This document shows positions 11,421-23,188 of a DNA stretch of 64,000 bases, piece by piece (the first letter of the stretch is position 1; each line of letters begins with the position of its first letter). Origin of the DNA: Ovis canadensis (Eukaryota > Chordata > Mammalia > Artiodactyla > Bovidae); NCBI RefSeq assembly GCF_042477335.2, contig NC_091249.1:47972001-48036000 (forward strand), read 5' to 3'. The notes beneath the pieces are model-generated. The model searched no databases and was not told where the DNA came from. It saw nothing but the letters and a program-made list of their open reading frames with translations. The position numbers and the translations under genes are program-made.

Positions 11421-11530
11421 TAGAATATTGAGCAGAATTCCCTTTGTTATACAGTAGGTCCTTCTTGGGAATCTGTTTTATACATAGTAGTGTGTACATC
11501 CCAAACTCTCTGTCATATTGTTTTATTTTT
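11421..11530 (-). repeat. Artiodactyl L1 3' region, right part
   Basis: TAGAATATTGAGCAGAATTC, TATACAGTAGGTCCTTCTTG and TAGTGTGTACATCCCAAACT continue the L1 at 11095-11247. Confidence 0.7.
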
Positions 11531-11765
11531 CAATTAAATGTATAAAACCATCCACTCTTGCCAGTGGCACTATCTCATACCACTAACTCTCTCTAATTGT
11601 CCAAGAACCTAAGAAGTCTCAGTCACATTGCAGTGGCTTATCTTTCAAACAGTTGCACAGTTGGATTATTGTCTCAGTACTCTCCTGCTTGTGTTCCCCC
11701 TCAGTGCCACATGCTGTTGCTTTTGATGGCTAATTCTGCATCATACGCAGAGCTCAGCTCATACG

Positions 11766-11847
11766 TTAGGTTGGCCAAAAGTTCATTCGAATTTTTTCGT
11801 TAAAATATTGTAGGAGAATCTGAACAAACCTTCTGGCCAACCTGGTA
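11766..11847 (+). mobile_element. Mariner-type MITE (about 80 bp)
   Basis: The inverted ends TTAGGTTGGCCAAAAGTTC and GAACAAACCTTCTGGCCAACC pair with each other. The size and termini match short mariner derivatives common in ruminant genomes. There is no transposase. Confidence 0.75.
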
Positions 11848-11854
11848 ATTGTAT

Positions 11855-12140
11855 CTTACCAGTTCATCCATTCAGCAACTGTTTTTAGTGACCACTTACT
11901 ATGTGCTGGACCCTGGGCTGTGCTACCAGCTGGACTACAAAAATGTCAAGAGAGAGAAACTCCTTTCTTTATGGAGATTACCCTAGTGAGAAAGTAAAGA
12001 AGTAAGCAAATACCTACGTAAAATATCTACTGATCGTTATTAGTGCCGCAGGAAAGAAGCAGGAAGTGGGGTGTAGATCTATTAAAGGGCATTGGGAAGA
12101 ACATCTGTACGGAGGGACCATTTGAACTGAGACCTGCAGT
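11855..12140 (+). repeat. Ancient L2/MIR-like relic
   Basis: CACTTACTATGTGCTGGACC, ATGGAGATTACCCTAGTGAG and GACCATTTGAACTGAGACCT are typical of old mammalian interspersed repeats. Family assignment is uncertain. Confidence 0.45.
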
Positions 12141-12285
12141 TACAAAAGTGTTCTGAAATTAGATTATGGTAATGGTTGTACAACTCTGAATATGCTGAAG
12201 AAACATGAATTGTACGATTTGGCCTGATGACTATTATGGTATGTAAACTGTGTATCAATATAACTGTTATTAAAAAACCAGATAT
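12141..12285 (+). repeat. Old L1M 3' end
   Basis: TGTTCTGAAATTAGATTATG, GGTTGTACAACTCTGAATAT and ATATAACTGTTATTAAAAAA match the conserved 3' end of mammalian L1M elements. Confidence 0.65.
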
Positions 12286-14100
12286 GGAAATCCAACAGAG
12301 GTATGACCAAAAGTAGACTGTCCTGTATTTTCGTTTGCCTTTTGAGGAGTCTGTCGTATGAATTGGGAAAATTCTCAATGTTTCCCCACTGTTTTGAGAT
12401 TTGGCCTTCTTGAGTGGGTTATCTATTTTCTCCCTGTGGTACAGCTTTCATATTTCTACTGCTGTTTTCTCTCTGTTGTTTCGTATCCCTGTGAGCTTAT
12501 GCCCTTGAAAAATTCACTGTACTATGGTTTTGATGAGGTTCAGGGCAAAGCAAAATTAGTGGTGTGTATTCAATCTGTAATCTTGTCTAAAAACTCTCAC
12601 TGTATTTTCAATGTGATTACTACTTGTATGTATGAATGCATTTGTTCTGTTGCCAACTACTTAATTTTCTTATCACTTCTAGTAGTTTTTCAATTTTCTT
12701 GGGTATTCCAAGTATATGATTATATCAAGTGCATATCATAATTATGCCTAAATTTTGCCAGTATTTGTGTATTATATCTTATGGCTTATACTTTTAGAAA
12801 ATGTGAAATAGTAGTGATGATACTGGATGTTATTTTATTTCTTCTCCCTAAAGGTTTATGGGAATTCTTTAAAGATTTCAGCAGAAAGCATGATGGCTTG
12901 GTTTGAAAAACATCGGTACAAAAGCAAAACAAAACTAGCAGCAACAATAACTATAGCAAACTGAGATCTGGATAATGGAAGAAGCCAGCCACGTAAAGAG
13001 GCAAGGGAAGAGCATTTCATTTAGCAGTAAGTCAAGAAAAAGAAAGGAGACCAGTGTGGTGAAACTTGGTGACCCTGGAAAAGAGTGGATGGGCTGGAGT
13101 TGTAAATGTAGGCATGTCCAACCGTGCAGTGATTTCTAGATCACAGGGGCAAGGTAAACATAGAGAGCGCAGTGTGGCTTTTGTGATATATTGAAATCTT
13201 CACTGGTCACCTCTGCTTCTAGCCGTCAGGTCTGCTACCTCCATTGCTCGTTGCTGCCCACTCCGGTGGACTGGGTTAGATCGTCCTGGAGAGTAGTGGT
13301 GGGGCTTGAGAAACGCAATGCTGCTGTCGTCACTGGGGCTGGGCTGTGGCTCTCATTTTATTAGTGCCCTGTGCAGTCTGCCGTGTGGTCTTCTGCTACA
13401 GGGTCGCTGTGTCCTGCAGAGTGGCTTCTCTTCCTTCCCACCCTCCCTACTGCCAGTCTGCTGGTGAGCTCACAGCCAGGTTCTTCCTCTATCCTCTTCA
13501 TCCTCCTTGGATGGGATAGGGATGAGAGAGGGATATGCCTCTCTCTGCTTAACTATATCATCCTGCAATTTCTACTTTGCCGTTGCCATTCTGTTTTGTT
13601 GTGAGCCTTTCTTAAGTCACTTGATATTTTTTTTTTTAATAAATTTTTCTTTGGAAAGTAAGGTAGGGGCCCTCTGCTTGGGCAAGAATTTTCTGATCGT
13701 TTTTGGCATTACCATTCTGAATTTTTCAACCTAGGATGTGGGAGTAGATATGGGAAGCCAAACAAGCACTTTGATCTTTATCTGTTCTCTTTTTCTCTTC
13801 TCTCCCCAATCCTAGAAAGACATTTTACTCACCTGTGAAGGTATTGCCCATTTTTTCTGCTCCCTGCTCCCTGCATTGTGGCTTCCAGTGAAACTTTGTG
13901 CTCAGACTTCCTTGCTTTTGATGCATGGAGTGAAACTTTGGGGATGTACTTTCCTTTCTCAATAAAGGCTGGTTATTTTATCAATAGTCTAAGTGGAAAT
14001 ACAAAGCTGAGTAGTGATTTATAAATTCTAGGCTGGGTTCAGCTCTTTCTACGGAGGACTCACATCCTTGAGTCAGTGGGTATCAGGAGTTGTGCAAACT
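12286..14100. other. Unique DNA, no gene recognised
   Basis: A 127-codon open frame (12358-12741) is hydrophobic and AT-rich, with no family resemblance, and I take it as chance. The 13150-13520 part is more GC-rich. No exon can be supported. Confidence 0.4.
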
Positions 14101-14993
14101 GTTCAGTTCAGTCACTCAGTCATGTTCCTCTTTGCAACCTCATGGACTGCAGTATGCCAGGCCTCCCTGTCCAACACCAACTCCTGGAGCATGCTCAAGC
14201 TCTTGTCCTTCAAGTCAGTGATGCTATCCGACCATCTTATCCTCTGTCATCCCCTTCTCCTTCAGCCTTCAATCTTTCCCAACATCAGGGTGTTTTCTAA
14301 TGAGTCATTTCTTCTCATCAGGTGGCCAAAGTATTGGAGTTGCAGCTTCAGCTTCAGTCTTTCCAATGAATATTCAGGGATGATTTCCTTCAGGATGGAC
14401 TGGTTGGATCTCCTTGCAGTCCAAGGGACTCTCAAGAGTCTTTGCCAGCACCACAGTACAAAAGCATCAGTTCTTTGGCACTCAGCTTTCTTTATAGTCC
14501 AAGTCTCACATCCATATATGACTACTGGAAAAATCACAGCTTTGACTAGATGGACCTTTGTCAGCAAAGTAATGTCTCTGCTTTTTAATATGCTGTCTAG
14601 GTTGTTCATAGCTTTTCTTGCAAGGAGCAAGCATCTTTTAATGTCATGGCTACCATGAAATCACCATCTGGAGTGATTTTGGAGCCCAAGAAAATAAAGT
14701 CTGTCACTGTTTCCATTGTTTCCACATCTGTTTGCCATGAAGTGATGGGACCAGAGTTTTAAGCCAGCTTTTTCACTCTCCTCTTTCACTTTCATCAAGA
14801 GGCTCTTTAGTTCCTCTTTACTTCCTGCCATAATGGTTGTGTCTTCTGCATATCTGAGGTTATTAATATTTCTCCTGCCAATCTTGATTCAAGCTTGTGC
14901 TCCATCCAGCCCAGCATTTTGCATGATGTACTCTGTATGTAAGTTAAATAGAGTGACAATATACAGTCTTAATGTACTCCTTTCCCAATCGGC
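14101..14993 (-). mobile_element. BovB LINE, 5'-truncated, with internal deletion
   Basis: Reverse BovB 3' end starting GTTCAGTTCAGTCACTCAGT and running up to the motif B region. About 30 bp are missing near 14753 (ATGGGACCAGAGTTTTAAGC joins two parts that are normally apart). A 122-codon piece of the C-terminal domain is open at 14262-14630. No clear TSD was seen. Confidence 0.9.
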
Positions 14994-15432
14994 AAGCTGA
15001 CTTACATGTAAAAACACATTTATCATAAGAAGATATTACCTGTTTAATGTCTTAACAGGATTATTCTTTCCTAATACACAGTGTGGAGTAGGTTTTGAGG
15101 CTGAGTCAGGTTAACTGGTCAGCATGATGAGTGAATGGTACAACAGGAGCGCAGTGGGTTCTTGGTGCTTGTCTAACATAACCACAGTCTAGTAAAACAA
15201 CAGGTATTAACAGTTATTAGGTATCTTCCCTTTCCAAGCTAGCTCTTGTAACACAGGAGGAAATTGAGACCAGCCTTACTCCCATGTCGCATTCTAAGAA
15301 CAGATATTAAGTACTTTTATTCAATCATGGTAATTCTATTTTAGTTGTGAAATCTTTTCAATAATCTAACTTAAGCTGTCTGTGCATTTCCCCAGATGAC
15401 TTTCATTAATAAAGGGTATTAGCGTAACCTAG
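14994..15432. other. Unique AT-rich DNA, no gene
   Basis: No repeat family or open frame of note. Confidence 0.4.
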
Positions 15433-15884
15433 CTTCAGTTCAGTTCAGTTCAATTCAGTCGCTCAGTCGTGTCTGACTCTGCAATCCCATGGACTGCAGC
15501 ATGCCAGTCCTCCCTATCCATCACCAGCTCCCAGAGTTTACTCAAACTCAGGTCAATTGAGTCGATGATTCTATCCAAACACCTCATCCTCTGTTGTCCC
15601 CTTCTCCTCCCGCCCTCAGTCTTTCCCAGCATCAGGGTCTTTTCCAATGAGTCAGTTTTTTGCATCAGGTGGCCAAAGTATTAGAGTTGCAGCTTCAGCA
15701 TCAGTCTTTCCAGTGAATATTCAGGACTGATTTCCTTTAGGATGGACTGGTTGGATCTCCTTGCAAGTCCAAGGGACTCTCAGGAGTCTTCTCCAACACC
15801 ACATTTCAAAGCATCTATTCTTTGGTGCTCAGCTTTCTTTATTGTCCAACTCTCACATCCATACATGACTACTGGAAAAACCCT
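15433..15884 (-). mobile_element. BovB 3' end, 5'-truncated
   Basis: It starts with repeated TTCAG units (15434-15460) and ends in the C-terminal domain at CATACATGACTACTGGAAAA. Reverse reading gives the HAAVHG and [16 protein letters not shown] parts of the C-terminal domain. Confidence 0.9.
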
Positions 15885-16464
15885 ACCTTAGTGGTACTGA
15901 AATATTGTTCTTTCATTTCATGCCTAGGAAAGAGTGTCCCCCACATCTCTCCTTTTGGATGTGCCAGAGAAGCCTGCAACCCCACTGCTTCTAACAGCCT
16001 TCTTGTGACTAAGGTAAGATAGTCTTTGGGGAGAAACAGATCATAGATATGGCAGAAAAGGGAGAGAAAATGGGTCTTGGTAAACCAGACAGTTCTGAAG
16101 TCTCCTTTACTTCTGAACTTACTGTCATGTGAGACAATACAGGTCCCAATTGCTTCAGTCAGTTTGAGACAGGATTTTTTGTTTGTTTGTTTTTCTACCC
16201 ACATCATTTATCTGGCATAAATGTGTTTGAAAAAGTAGCAGATTGGTGCCAGATGATTAACATCCCAACTAGAGATGCTGAAGCAATGCATTAAAAAGCC
16301 AAAAGTAACAGAGGATAATCTGGGGAGGAGGGGAAAGTGGGAGTGGATGGAAAAAGCCCCTTGTTTCTCTAGCACTTTAACAGCAGTTGATGTGTAAGCT
16401 GTGCTTCAGGTTGTGATGTGGAAAGGGTAGGCATGTTACTGTTTGGGTTAGGGGAAGTGAGGAA
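15885..16464. other. Unique DNA, no gene
   Basis: A minus-strand 112-codon frame (15869-16207) overlaps the BovB border and has no recognisable domain. I do not treat it as a gene. Confidence 0.35.
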
Positions 16465-16680
16465 TGAAAGTAACTAACATGTACTGAGAATTTATGTTAT
16501 TGGCACTGATTTTCACTTTGGATACACTACCACATTTTTTGCTTCTCAGCAAAGAGATGGATGCCTAGAGATAGAAACCTGAGACTCTGAGATGCTAAGT
16601 AATGTTCCCATAATTACACAGCTAGTATGATCTGATCCCAGTTCAAGCTCATCTACCATCCACAGTGCTTTGTAAATCTT
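16465..16680 (+). repeat. MIR SINE relic
   Basis: CATAATTACACAGCTAGTAT, then GATCCCAGTTCAAGCTCA, follows the order of the MIR core and 3' part. Confidence 0.6.
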
Positions 16681-18377
16681 CACCATCTATAGCATGATTT
16701 AATAATTTAAGAAGGCAGGAAAGTACAGAATGCATTTTTAAAAGGGTCCCATCAAATCCTAATGTAAGAGGAAGTATAAGGAACATTTGCTAATTCCAAA
16801 TAGCTTCAGAATAACTCATTTCTTAAGGTTTTAAAGCATTTGCACTAATTGTTTCAGTGTCTTAAGAGCAGAGCACCCTGAACATTTGAATATTTCCTTA
16901 TCACAAGACTGACAAACAAATCAGTCATCTGATAGATATCAGCTTGAAAGTCTGTAAACCCTCATGCTTGGAGATCAGGGAAGTCCACTTACTTCTCTTA
17001 TGCTGCCCAGTACTACAAAGCTGGGGAAGGCAGGTGGAGCCCTGGTGCTTGATGGACTCCTCCAAATTTTGCTGGGATTTTTGAAAAGATAATGAAGCAG
17101 GAGAATTTAAAGGAGATTAATTGTATAATATCCTTTCCCAGTGCTGTCTTTCCTTCTGATCTTTGCTCTTAAAAATGAGTGAGAAAAGATAGATTCTAGA
17201 AGGTTCTGGGAAAGAAGGGTTAGGATGGTTTGGTTTGCATTTTCTATTTTTTTAATTTTCTTCCCAGAATCATTTTTTTTTTCCTCCTGAAAAGCTTTTT
17301 CTTTTATTAAGATGACATCCAATGAACTTAATTCTTTTTCCTTTCTTAGTTTATCCCAAGAGGCCAGACCCACATTTTGGGGGAGAATCATACATTATGG
17401 TTTGGAGGAATTCTGACATCTTATCCCTAAGGAAAATGTTGAGTTCCCTAAAATGTGATTACACAGAGCTTATCTTTTAAATTTATATCTTAAATACTCA
17501 AGCTTCTTCCCTCAAATAGCTTATCTTGAAGATCTGGATAGTTCTGGCACAAGACTTTATGTGAATCTCCTTTTCTTAATCATTTGTCCTGCCTCAATTA
17601 TTCAGGAAGAAACCTTTTAGGTTAATGTCATTATCAGGGAATTTGAAATATGAAATTCTGTTTTTAAATTATTTTTTTTTTCTGGTTTTGTGTTTCAGAA
17701 GGTAATTATTAGGCAAGTCGTATGAAGTTTCCATTTGTGTGGGTCAAATATGGTCAAATACTTGGACTTTCATATGGTTAACCCTAATTCTAATCTCTCA
17801 GCCTCCCAAGTATTCACAAATTTTGTGTGAAGTTCTCTTATAAATAGTTCTTCTTTCCTCATAAATTTTCTGACTGGAGAAAGAACTTGAAAATGAATTT
17901 CTTGTTTTAAATTTCTGGGGACAATCATTCACATTGAATATTTCCTTGCAAATGAATCAGCTGTTGTGATTTTTATCCTTCTATTTTGAAGCACATTTTA
18001 ACATGTTTTTTTTTTTTCTTCCCAAGAATTCATGGTGCAATTCCATGATGAACTCTCATAATAAAAGTAAAATACCTATTTTTGATGTTATTCGTAGGGA
18101 AGATTAATAGAATAAACTTTCAGTGAATTACAAAATAGCCCTAATTAATACAGAGGAAGTATCTTCTTGCCTGTTTGTGGCAGAACCTCTTATTTTATTT
18201 AAAAGCATGTTCATAAATTCACTAAAAGTAAATCACATGGCTTATTAAGAGGGAAAAGTATATTATTTAAAATAAAATGACTAGAAACTAGATTTTAATT
18301 TTGATGTATGTTTACTTTATATGTCAGTTACTGAGAATAGGTGCTTAAAAATCTTTAGCCCTTGGGGGGAAAAAAAA
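16681..18377. other. AT-rich unique DNA, no gene
   Basis: Several T runs (17273, 17665, 18006) and no recognisable repeat family or exon. Confidence 0.4.
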
Positions 18378-18485
18378 AGATTTCATTGCCCACAAATTTT
18401 TATTTAGGGCTAGCAAATATAAAAATAAAACAGTTGAAATCTATGCATTTTAATTTTAATTTTGATTCTTTTTACATACTCAGGG
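18378..18485 (+). repeat. 108-bp direct repeat, copy 1
   Basis: Runs from AGATTTCATTGCCCAC to TTTTTACATACTCAGGG. It differs from the copy at 18651-18758 at about 9 of 108 positions with no gaps. A SINE lies exactly between the copies. Confidence 0.9.
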
Positions 18486-18650
18486 CTTCCCTGGTGGCTC
18501 AGAAGTTAAAGCATATGCCTGCAATGCAGGAGACCCAGGTTTGATCCCTGGGTGGGAAAGATCCCCTGGAGAAGGAAATGGCAACCCACTCCAGTATTCT
18601 TGCTTGGGGAATCCCATGGATGGAGGAGCCCCTCAGAAAAAAAAAAAAAA
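18486..18650 (+). repeat. Bov-tA SINE between two direct repeats
   Basis: CTTCCCTGGTGGCTCAGAAG, then the GGTTTGATCCC box and the Bov-A monomer up to ATGGATGGAGGAGCC. It stops early in the monomer and passes into a run of about 15 A. The first bases GGG overlap the end of direct-repeat copy 1. Confidence 0.9.
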
Positions 18651-18758
18651 AGATTTCATTGCCCACTAGTTTTTATTTAAGGCTAGCAAATATAAATATA
18701 AAACATTTGAAATCTATTCATTTTACTTTTAGTTTTGATTATTTTTACATACTCAGGG
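18651..18758 (+). repeat. 108-bp direct repeat, copy 2
   Basis: Starts right after the A run of the SINE and ends TTTTTACATACTCAGGG, as copy 1 does. About 92% identical to 18378-18485. Confidence 0.9.
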
Positions 18759-19582
18759 TTTAAAATGTTACATTTCCAAAGATAAAAATAGTGTTCACAA
18801 TCAATCTGATATTGTTTTGATGGGAATGGTAGAGTGTTTCCTAGGTGATAAAAGTGAGGCAATAACAAGGCATACCTGCTCCCAAAGGTAATGGAACCTT
18901 CGTAAACCTCTACCCCTGCAGGGCTGCACTCTCCTCCGTGTATTGATCTGTTAGAAGTCTGTGTTTCCACCCTCGCTTCTGTCAGATCTTAAGGACCCAA
19001 TGGTTGTGAGTTGTCTTTGTGGAGTTTTTCAACTTCCTCTCTGCTTCACTTTTCCTTTCTCTTACTCACTTTATGTGACGCTGCAGGTTTTGCTGAACTG
19101 GACGTGCTCACTGACTGATGCTGCATAGAGAATTTGGCCAACTTTTTCTGGTCTTTTCTTTTTTTATTTGCTGTTTCTTATCTGAGGGTTTCCTGTTTTC
19201 TTCTACTTAGGAAAGGGGCAACTGGCCCTTCTACCCTGAGCTTTCACAGAATTTCCTGGGCACTCTGGGAACAGACACAGTGCAGGGTCAATTTCTCAGG
19301 GACCAATCACATCTTGGTTCTAAAGAAGAATATTCTTTCTTTCTCTTCTCCTAGACCTACTAGGATCTTGGTGTGTTTGTAGTTTGGTAAAGGAAGGCTC
19401 TAGACTGACTTCTCTTCCTGTTTTTTTCCCCCAAATCTATTTATTTTTCTTCCTCAACTTTGAATTTCCCAAGGTTTTGGCTTTTGAAATTTAGAAGCAA
19501 AGAATAATCTAGCTGACTGAAAAGGGAGATAGGGGTAAGAAAAGGGCCAAGACATAACAGAAAATGAAGATTGAGACAAGTA
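18759..19582. other. Unique DNA, no gene recognised
   Basis: Open frames on both strands are short and lack known domains. Confidence 0.4.
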
Positions 19583-19719
19583 TTCAGTTCAGTTCAGTTG
19601 CTCAGTCATGTCCGACTCTTTGCGACCCCATGAATCACAGCACACCAGGCCTCCCTGTCCATCACCAACTCCTGGGGTTCACTCAGACTCACGTCCATCG
19701 AGTCCCTGATGCCATCCAG

Positions 19720-20097
19720 CTATCTCATCCTCTGTCGTCCCTTTCTCCTCCTGACCCCAATCCCACCCAGCATCAAAGTCTTTTCCAATGAATCAACTCT
19801 TCGTGTGAGATGGCCAAAGTACTGGAGTTTCAGCTTTAGCATCATTCCTTCCAAAGAAATTCCAGGGCTGATCTCCTTCAGAATGGACTGGTTGGATCTC
19901 CTTGCAGTCCAAGGGACTCTCAAGAGTCTTCTCCAACACCACAGTTCAAAAGCATCAATTCTTTGGTGCTCAGCCTTCTTCACAGCCCAACTCTCACATT
20001 CATACATGACCACAGGAAAAACTATAGCCTTGACTAGACGGACCTTTGTTGGCAAAGTAATGTCTCTGCTTTTGAATATGCTATCAAGGTTGGTCAT
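19720..20097 (-). pseudogene. BovB C-terminal domain piece
   Basis: A 125-codon piece, in frame with the RT piece. It includes [20 protein letters not shown] and the CWRRLLRVPWTARRSNQSI block, and ends RQRMR at a TAG (19717-19719) where most copies have TGG (RMRWLDG). The same TAG occurs in the copy at 41365-42129. Confidence 0.88.
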
Positions 20098-20139
20098 AAC
20101 TTTTCTTCCAAGAAGTAAGCGTCTTTTAATTTCATGGCT

Positions 20140-21621
20140 TCAGTCACCATCTGCAGTGATTTTGGAGCCCCGCAAAATAAAGTCTGACACTGTTTCCACT
20201 GTTTTCCCATCTATTTCCCATGAAGTGATGGGACCAGATGCCATGATCTTCGTTTTCTGAATGTTGAGCTTTAAGCCAACTTTTTCACTCTCCTCTTTCA
20301 CTTTCATCATCAAGAGGCTTTTTAGTTCCTCTTCACTTTCTGCCATAAGGGTGGTATCATCTGCATATCTGAGGTTATTGATATTTCTCCCAGCAATCTT
20401 GATTCCAGCTTGTGTTTCTTCCAGTCCAGCGTTTCTCATGATGTACTCTGCATAAAAGTTAAATAAACAGGGTGACAATATATAGTCTTGACGTACTCCT
20501 TTTCCTTTTTGGAACAAGTCTGTTGTTCCATGTCCAGTTCTAACTGTTGCTTCCTGACCTGCATACAGATTTCTCAACAGGCAGGTCAGGTGGTCTGGTA
20601 TTCCTGTCTCTTCAAGAATTTTCCACAGTTTATTGTGATCCACACAGTCAAAGGCTTTGGCATAGTCAATAAAGCAGGAATAGATGTTTTTCTGGAACTC
20701 TCTTGCTTTTTCCATGATCCAGCGGATGTTGGCAATTTGACCTCTGGTTCCTCTGCCTTTTCTAAAACCAGCTTGAACATCAGGAAGTTCACGGTTCACG
20801 TATTGCTGAAGCCTGGCTTGGAGAATTTTGAGCATTACTTTACTAGCGTGTGAGATGAGTGCAATTGTGCGGTCGTTTGAGCATTCTTTGGCATTGCCTT
20901 TCTTTGGGATTGGAATGAAAACTGACCTTTTCCAGTCCTGTGGCCACTGCTGAGTTTTCCAAACTTGCTGGCATATTGAGTGCAACACTTTCACAGCATC
21001 ATCATTTAGGATTTGAAAGAGCTCAACTGGAATTCCATCACCTCCACTAGCTTTGTTCATAGTAATGCTTCCTAAGGCCCACTTGACTTCACATTCCAGG
21101 ATGTCTGGCTCTAGATGAGTGATCACACCATCGTGATTATCTGGGTCATGAAGATCTTTTTTGTACAGTTCTTCTGTGTATTCTTGCCACCTCTTCTTAA
21201 TATCTTCTGCTTCTGTTAGGTCCATACCATTTCTGTCCTTTATTGAGCCCTTCTTTGCATGAAATGTTCCCTTGGTATCTCTCATTTTCTTGAAGAGATC
21301 TCTAGTCTTTCCCATTCTGTTCGTTTCCTCTATTTCTTTGCACTGATCACTGAAGAAGGCTTTCTTATCTCTCCTTGCTATTCTTTGGAACTCTGCATTC
21401 AGATGCTTGTATCTTTCATTTTCTCCTTTGCTTTTCGCCTTTCTTCTTTTCACAGCTATTTGTAAGGCCTCCCCAGACAGCAGTTTTGCTTTCTTGCATT
21501 TCTTTTCCATGGGGATGGTCTTGATCCCTGTCTCCTGTACAATGTCACGAACCTCATTCCATAGTTCGTCAGGCACTCTATCTATCAGATCTAGGCCCTT
21601 AAATCTATTTCTCACTTCCAC
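20140..21621 (-). pseudogene. BovB reverse transcriptase piece
   Basis: A 493-codon piece joining the linker (KKRWQEYTEELYKKDLHD) to the RT palm: motif A FIDYAKAFDCVDH, motif B RQDYILSPCLFN, motif C YADDTTLMAE. Motif B normally reads RQGC. Here Gly-Cys is Asp-Tyr, which should harm dNTP binding. It ends at SKITADGD with TGA at 20140-20142, and the C-terminal domain carries on in the same frame below it. Confidence 0.9.
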
Positions 21622-21664
21622 TGTATAATCATAAGGGATTTGATTTAGGTCATACCTGAATGGT

Positions 21665-22393
21665 CTAGCGGTTTTCCCTACTTTTTTTCAGTTTAAGTCT
21701 GAATTTGGCAATAAGGAGTTCAAGATCTGAGCCACAGTCAGCTCCTGGTCTTTTTTTTGTTGACTGTATAGAGCTTCTCCATCTTTGGCTGCAAAGAATA
21801 TAATCAATCTGATTTTGGTGTTGACCATCTGGTGATATCCATGTGTAGAGTCTTTTCTTGTGTTGTTGGAAGAGGGTGTTTGCTATGACCAGTGCATTTT
21901 CTTGGCAAAACTCTATTAGTCTTTGCCCTGCTTCATTCCGCATTCCAGGGCCAAATTTGCCTGTTACTCCAGGTGTTTCTTGACTTCCTACTTTTGCATT
22001 CCAGTCCCCTATAATGAAAAGGACATCTTTTTTGGGTGTTAGTTCTAAAAAGTCTTGTAGGTCTTCATAGAACCGTTCAACTTCAGCTTCTTCAGCGTTA
22101 CTGGTTGGGGCATAGACTTGGATTACCGTGATATTGAATGGTTTGCCTTGGAGACGAACAGAGATCATTCTGTCATTTTTGAGATTGCATCCAAGTACTG
22201 CATTTTGGACTCTTTTATTGACCATGATGGCTACTCCATTTCTTCTGAGGGATTCCTGCCCACAGTAGTAGATATAATGGTCATCTGAGTTAAATTCACC
22301 CATTCCAGTCCATTTTAGTTCACTGATTCCTAGAATGTTGACGTTCACTCTTGCCATCTCTTGTTTGACCACTTCCAATTTGCCTTGATTCAT
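21665..22393 (-). pseudogene. BovB APE-type endonuclease piece
   Basis: A 242-codon piece. The AP-endonuclease motifs are in order: ISELKWTG (residues 22-29, metal-binding Glu), IGDWNAKVG (residues 107-115, Asp and Asn) and NQIDYILC. The last motif, normally SDHxL, reads GSDLELLI: the catalytic His is Leu (CAT to CTT, near 21725). In active elements the enzyme nicks target DNA to prime reverse transcription. The frame is lost after RLKLKK near 21690. The missing His predicts no nicking activity. Confidence 0.88.
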
Positions 22394-22438
22394 TGACCTG
22401 ACATTCCAGGTTTCTATGCAGTATTGCTCTTTACAGCA

Positions 22439-22849
22439 TCAGACCTTGCTTCTATCACCAGTCACATCCACAGCTGGGTATTGTTTTTGCTCTGGCTCCA
22501 TCCCTTCATTCTTTCTGGAGTTATTTGTCCACTGATCTCCAGTAGCATATTGGGCACCTACTGACCTGGGGAGTTCTGCTTTCAGTATCCTATCATTTTG
22601 CTTTTTTGTACTGTTCATGGGGTTCTCAAGGCAAGAATACTGAAGTGGTTTGCCATTCCCTTCTCCAGTGGACCACATTCTGTCAGACCTCTCCACCATG
22701 ACCCGCCTGTCTTGGATTGCTCTGTGGGCATGGCTTAGTTTCATGGAGTTAGACAGGGCTGTGGTCCTAGTGTGACTAGATTGACTAGTTTTCTGTGAGT
22801 ATGGTTTCAGTGTGTCTGCCCTCTGAGGCCCTCTTGCAACACCTACCAT
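22439..22849 (-). pseudogene. BovB ORF, N-terminal piece
   Basis: A 136-codon piece starting MVGVARGPQR. It is in the same frame as the endonuclease piece that follows and is cut from it by TGA at 22439-22441, where CGA is expected from the context SKV(R)CCKEQ. It carries Arg, Ser and Lys and no known domain. Whether translation of an active BovB begins here or at a later Met cannot be told from this copy. Confidence 0.7.
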
Positions 22850-23188
22850 CTTACTTGGGTTTCTCTTACTTTGGACGTGGGGTATCTCTTCACAGCTGCT
22901 CCAGCAAAGCGCAGCCGCTGCTCCTTACCTTGGATGAGGGGTATCTCCTCACCGCCACCCTTCCTGACCTTCAACATGGGATGGCTCCTGTAGGCCCTGG
23001 CCCTCCTATGCCCACGCAGCCACCACTCCTTAGACGTGGATTTGCTCCTCCCAGCTTCCACTCCTGGCCTCAGATGTGTGGTGGCTCCTCTCGGCCATTC
23101 CTGTGCCGTCGCAACCTGGCACTCTTGGCCGCTGCCCCAACCTTGGATGTGGGGTAAGACCTCTTGGCCACCGCCCTTTGGGCAGTTG

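Larger units (their letters stand above)
19583..23188 (-). mobile_element. BovB LINE, nearly full length, inactivated
   Basis: From its 5' end near 23188 it has GC-rich 5' UTR repeats (CCCCACATCCAAGG-type units), a coding part of APE-type endonuclease, linker, reverse transcriptase and C-terminal domain, then the TTCAG-rich 3' tail at 19583. At 3.6 kb it is about the usual length for BovB. The coding part is broken by a TGA at 22439-22441 (CGA to TGA), a frameshift near 21690, a TGA at 20140-20142 (TGC to TGA) and a TAG at 19717-19719. No convincing TSD was found. Confidence 0.95.

Noticed and set aside
12358-12741. 127-codon hydrophobic frame that could look like a membrane protein
   Set aside because: AT-rich, no known domain, no promoter or splice context. 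It follows an old L1 3' end and is most likely chance.
20488-20853. 121-codon plus frame (HTVKGFGIVNKAGIDVFLEL)
   Set aside because: Antisense shadow of the BovB reverse transcriptase, also found at 4416-4634, 6488-6706 and 63223-63492.
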